Part shown: piece by piece, positions 13,798 to 16,104 of the stretch
How positions within the stretch are numbered: the stretch's first letter is position 1
Layout of the letters: each line of letters begins with the position of its first letter
Assembly (NCBI GenBank): GCA_934678915.1
Contig: CAKUSF010000042.1
Span: forward strand, 1 to 16,104
Direction: 5' to 3'
Length of the DNA stretch: 16,104 nucleotides
Source: an uncultured Bacteroidales bacterium
GTDB taxonomy: Bacteria; Bacteroidota; Bacteroidia; Bacteroidales; UBA932
The notes under the pieces: generated by a model
Database searches by the model: none
The model's input: the letters and a program-made list of their open reading frames with translations, nothing else
Told to the model about the DNA's origin: nothing
Made by a program: the position numbers and the translations under genes

Positions 13798-15261
13798 ATG
13801 AAACGATTCTTCCTTATTGCACTGATGTTACTGGGGATCACGGCAGGTGCGCAAAATAGGCAGCAACGGTTGAAAGACCATGTTTACATACTTGCGGCGG
13901 ACTCGCTTAAAGGGCGCGCGGCTGGCTCTGAATATTCAAGAAGAGCAGCCTCGTATATTAAAAAGCAGTATGAGGCGATCGGCATCAAGCCATTCTTCGA
14001 TGATTGGTTACTCCGTTTCGCACCGGGCGGGATGAACTCGTCATTCGATGCGAGGTATTCGGATGTAGTCGGAGTCATCGAGGGAAGCGATCCTGTGTTA
14101 AAAAATGAATATATCGTCTTAGGTGCTCATTATGACCATCTTGGAGTACGGAACGGGAAGGTCTATAATGGTGCTGACGACAACGCTTCTGGATCCGCGG
14201 CACTGATTGAGGTTGCTCGTGAACTTTACTCTAAACGTGACAGCCTTAGAAGAAGCGTGATCATCGCAGCGTTTGACGCTGAAGAGCTTGGCCTTTGGGG
14301 TTCCAAAGCATTGTCCGACACATTGGTCAAGGCTGTCGGCTTGGATAAGATCAAGCTAATGATGAGTCTGGACATGGTCGGCTGGTACAAGGCTTCCGGA
14401 AAGCTGAAACTGGAAGGAGCTGCAACCATCAAGGACGGCCAAAGGATTCTGACCGAAGGGGCCGACAAGTTTTCTATCGTAGTGGATCCGGTAAAGTTCG
14501 AGAAATCCATTTTCACGGCCACTGACACAGAAGGGTTCGCGAGCAAAGGCATTCCGACACTTGCCGTGACAACCGGGCTCAAGTCTCCGTACCATAAGCC
14601 AGAGGATGACGCTGAACTTATTGACTATGACGGGCTCGACAAGGTGGCCGGCTACATTTCGGACGTCACATTGACAATGGCTTCGGATCCATCGTTCGAG
14701 AAAAGCGGGCATGTGGCCAGGAAGCATGCATTGAATGCTCCGGCTTTCGAGTTCGGGATTGTGGCCTCGATTGACAGAGCGAGCATGAATTTCCACAAAT
14801 CAGCATTAATCACCAAAGAGGGGTTCGGAGGAAGCGCTGGGGTCCAGATGCAGGTTAATTCAGGAAGCTTCGGGTTGAATGTCAGAGGTCTTTATGAATA
14901 TGGCAGCGCAAAGTTCCCAGACGATGCCGCCCCATACTCGTCCTTCGTCAGAGTCCGTCATCAGGCGGTAACGGTTCCGGCCATGGTCATGCTTCAATCC
15001 GGAGGCGGATTCAGAGGATTTGTGGGATTCGGAGGCTACTACTCCCGCATTCTGAAAAGCAACATTGAGGATTTTACCATATCTGGTAAAGCGTTGGAGA
15101 TCAACAAGAATCAGTACGGACTCAATTACAGTATAGGATTCATTATCGGACAAATGATCTTTGACATCAGCGGTCGCAACCAGATTAACAATTTATTCAA
15201 CGGTGGAGACCTCAAGGCCCGCTCCCAGACATATTCAGTAACGCTTGGTTATATTTTCTAG
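13798..15261 (+). CDS. M28-family zinc peptidase fused to a predicted outer-membrane beta-barrel
   Basis: 487 aa. A type I signal peptide ends near AGA-QN (residues 18-20). Residues about 21-300 are an M28 metallopeptidase (aminopeptidase-type, two zinc ions) with all expected metal and catalytic residues: GAHYDHLG (His111, Asp113), NGADDNASG (Asp127/128), DAEELGLWGS (Glu162/163), LDMVGW (Asp192) and SPYHKPEDD (His266). Residues about 315-487 change character to alternating hydrophobic/polar strands with Gly and aromatic residues (FEFGIVASIDR, SFGLNVRGLYEYG, FRGFVGFGGYYSRIL, YGLNYSIGFIIGQMIFDISG) and end YSVTLGYIF, as in PorT-like outer-membrane barrels. I infer a peptidase held at the outer membrane, with the side it faces unknown. 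It is a single gene with its own promoter, divergent from dnaK. The barrel assignment is by pattern only. Confidence 0.87.
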   Translation: MKRFFLIALMLLGITAGAQNRQQRLKDHVYILAADSLKGRAAGSEYSRRAASYIKKQYEAIGIKPFFDDWLLRFAPGGMNSSFDARYSDVVGVIEGSDPVLKNEYIVLGAHYDHLGVRNGKVYNGADDNASGSAALIEVARELYSKRDSLRRSVIIAAFDAEELGLWGSKALSDTLVKAVGLDKIKLMMSLDMVGWYKASGKLKLEGAATIKDGQRILTEGADKFSIVVDPVKFEKSIFTATDTEGFASKGIPTLAVTTGLKSPYHKPEDDAELIDYDGLDKVAGYISDVTLTMASDPSFEKSGHVARKHALNAPAFEFGIVASIDRASMNFHKSALITKEGFGGSAGVQMQVNSGSFGLNVRGLYEYGSAKFPDDAAPYSSFVRVRHQAVTVPAMVMLQSGGGFRGFVGFGGYYSRILKSNIEDFTISGKALEINKNQYGLNYSIGFIIGQMIFDISGRNQINNLFNGGDLKARSQTYSVTLGYIF

Positions 15262-15386
15262 GTAACAAGGATTCACCTCAAATTAGTTCAATGCCTGCAA
15301 TAACGCATTGCTCTTCATCATGCGTGAATATGTCCATAGGGTTTACACCAACTACTCTGACAATCAATAAATTAAACAAAACAATC

Positions 15387-15433
15387 TGTCCATACGGACA
15401 TAGAACAGCGAACGGGATTACCCTATAAATTTG
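15387..15433 (+). promoter_or_regulatory. Candidate regulated promoter: TGTCC/GGACA dyad plus -7 element
   Basis: TAAATTTG (15426-15433) matches the Bacteroidota -7 element, but no TTTG stands at the -33 position (about 15401-15405). Immediately upstream lies the perfect dyad TGTCC-ATAC-GGACA (15387-15400), centred near -46 of the likely start. That layout suits an activator-dependent promoter. No regulator is encoded nearby. Confidence 0.4.
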
Positions 15434-15445
15434 CACACAGATTCC

Positions 15446-15453
15446 AAAGGAGG
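15446..15453 (+). promoter_or_regulatory. Perfect Shine-Dalgarno site AAAGGAGG
   Basis: Full complement to the 3' end of 16S rRNA, 7 nt before a TTG codon at 15461 and about 45 nt before the ATG of the membrane protein gene. It is too far to serve that ATG directly. Confidence 0.7.
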
Positions 15454-15460
15454 ATATTCA

Positions 15461-15502
15461 TTGAAACAACATTGGTATATTCATAAATTAAATCTGGCAT
15501 GA
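15461..15502 (+). CDS. Possible 13-codon leader peptide coupled to the membrane protein gene
   Basis: TTG at 15461, behind a perfect Shine-Dalgarno site, opens 13 codons (MKQHWYIHKLNLA) ending in TGA. That TGA overlaps the ATG of the next gene as ATGA (15499-15502). Such overlaps are typical of translational coupling. The peptide resembles nothing I know. Confidence 0.35.
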   Translation: MKQHWYIHKLNLA

Positions 15503-15927
15503 GAAAATTGGTTTTATTGGGAGTGATTCTGCATTTCGTGATCGGAGTGGGGCATCTGGCTTGTTTGTTTTGTCTGGATACTGTGTTTAGCATCTATGGG
15601 ATAAACGGACTGATGGACGAGATTGCCACGCACGGAGCATGGCTTCCATATTTGATAACCGTCTGCATCGCAATGGCATTTTTTCTTGCCGGAAGCTACG
15701 GGCTGTCTGTCTTGAGACTCATCCATCGGTTGCCACTCCAGAAGGCTGCGGTTATCACTATGCTGGCTGTCTTCTTCGGACGCGTGGTCTGGGGAATAAC
15801 GATGTTGGCTGAGAATTTTTCGTGGCTTGAAGTGTCATCCACAAGTGTCGCTTTCCTACTAGGAATCTGCTACATTCCGTGTCTAAGATTAATTTGGGCG
15901 GAAACGCAAGGTAACTATAGGCTTTAA
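15499..15927 (+). CDS. Small integral membrane protein with four predicted helices
   Basis: 142 aa. Four hydrophobic segments at about 3-27, 48-70, 82-102 and 111-132 are joined by short polar loops; a conserved-looking HFVIGVGHLACLF lies in the first and FGRVVWGITML in the third. There is no signal peptide separate from the first helix and no catalytic motif that I recognise. I believe similar short four-helix proteins occur in Bacteroidales, but I cannot name a family. The ATG has no Shine-Dalgarno site of its own, and translation may be coupled to the short upstream frame (ATGA overlap). It is the last gene before the right end repeat, and its function is unknown. Confidence 0.8.
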   Translation: MRKLVLLGVILHFVIGVGHLACLFCLDTVFSIYGINGLMDEIATHGAWLPYLITVCIAMAFFLAGSYGLSVLRLIHRLPLQKAAVITMLAVFFGRVVWGITMLAENFSWLEVSSTSVAFLLGICYIPCLRLIWAETQGNYRL

Positions 15928-16027
15928 GAAGTGCCACGCACTTTGGGAAGTGGCCGCGCGGAGGACTTGAACGACATTTCTAGGCTTAAGTGTTGCTAGA
16001 AGCACTTATAATTAAGGAGCGAAAGAA
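15928..16027. other. Non-coding region with several AAGTG/CACTT arms
   Basis: AAGTG (15929-15933), CACTT (15939-15943), AAGTG (15948-15952), AAGTGTT (15988-15994) and AGCACTT (16001-16007) can pair in alternative ways. The last pair forms a 7-bp stem (one G-T) with a 6-nt loop. None is followed by a clear T-run, so a terminator for the membrane protein gene is possible but not proven. Confidence 0.45.
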
Positions 16028-16104
16028 AAATATTTCTGTTTTTTATCGAAGAAATTTCTGTTTCTTTTGGTTTGCATGCATTTCTTTTCATTTTTTACGT
16101 TTAC
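16028..16104 (-). repeat. Right arm of 77-bp terminal inverted repeat
   Basis: Exact reverse complement of bases 1-77. Both arms reach the very end of the window, so the true outer limit of the repeat cannot be seen. No transposase or recombinase gene lies between the arms, and the enclosed segment includes the housekeeping gene dnaK. Confidence 0.97.

Larger units (their letters stand above)
15262..15498 (+). other. Intergenic region before the small membrane protein gene
   Basis: No strong terminator follows the peptidase gene. Weak dyads GCAAT/ATTGC (15297-15311) and CGCAT/ATGCG (15304-15324) lack a T-run. TGTCCATA occurs at 15331-15338 and again at 15387-15394, where it is part of a dyad. 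A -7 element and a short leader frame follow, listed separately. Confidence 0.6.

Noticed and set aside
14356..14796. 146-codon minus-strand frame inside the peptidase gene
   Set aside because: Antisense shadow of a catalytic domain with intact motifs on the other strand.
15950..15980. tRNA 3' end on the minus strand (TGG then GGACTTGAAC resembling a T-arm)
   Set aside because: The T-stem does not pair (GAGGA against GACAT), and no anticodon arm or D-arm follows.
1..16104. Whole window as a transposon or integrative element with terminal inverted repeats
   Set aside because: No transposase, integrase, relaxase or cargo typical of mobile elements, and it contains dnaK, a housekeeping gene. 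An assembly break at an inverted dispersed repeat, or an invertible segment, explains the ends better.

Overview
The window reads as a piece of a Bacteroidales (phylum Bacteroidota) chromosome. The evidence is a complete FimA/Mfa-type fimbrial operon whose subunits carry lipoprotein signals, a DUF3575 and DUF3868 gene pair, promoters of the Bacteroides type (TTTG, 19-21 bases, TAnnTTTG), sparse Shine-Dalgarno sites, and a Bacteroidota-like DnaK. Family and genus cannot be fixed from the sequence alone. There is no transposase, integrase, phage gene, CRISPR array or convincing tRNA.

Layout. Positions 1-77 and 16028-16104 are a perfect 77-bp inverted repeat lying exactly at the two ends. Seven minus-strand genes (228-10978) form one fimbrial operon. 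In order of transcription they are a DUF3575 outer-membrane barrel, a DUF3868/OmpA-like protein, a Mfa1-like major fimbrillin, a Mfa2/FimB-like anchor, an accessory subunit, a large subunit with a lectin-like C-terminus (candidate tip adhesin), and a last large DUF4906-like subunit. The operon has a clear promoter at 11264-11294 and a leader of about 280 nt holding a G10 tract, a short leader ORF and a palindromic repeat. A strong hairpin plus T-run at 7004-7046, between the major fimbrillin and the anchor, probably lets most transcripts stop after the abundant subunit. A last terminator lies at about 163-202. Upstream is dnaK (11480-13384, minus) with its own terminator. A 413-bp divergent intergenic region, rich in short dyads and holding a 39-codon ORF, separates dnaK from a plus-strand M28 peptidase fused to a predicted outer-membrane barrel (13798-15261). 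The last gene is a small four-helix membrane protein (15499-15927).

How the genes work together. The fimbrial subunits are predicted to be exported as lipoproteins. The polymerising ones are then trimmed after a basic residue near position 50, which frees a groove for strand exchange, and are assembled on the untrimmed anchor in the outer membrane. The two barrel/OmpA-like products probably serve the envelope side of assembly. DnaK is housekeeping, and the peptidase and small membrane protein have no evident link to the fimbriae. The main points for a second look are the G10 contingency-like leader, the peptidase-barrel fusion, the intergenic region upstream of dnaK, and the end repeats. Those repeats are more likely an assembly-graph break at a dispersed repeat, or an invertible segment, than a transposon.
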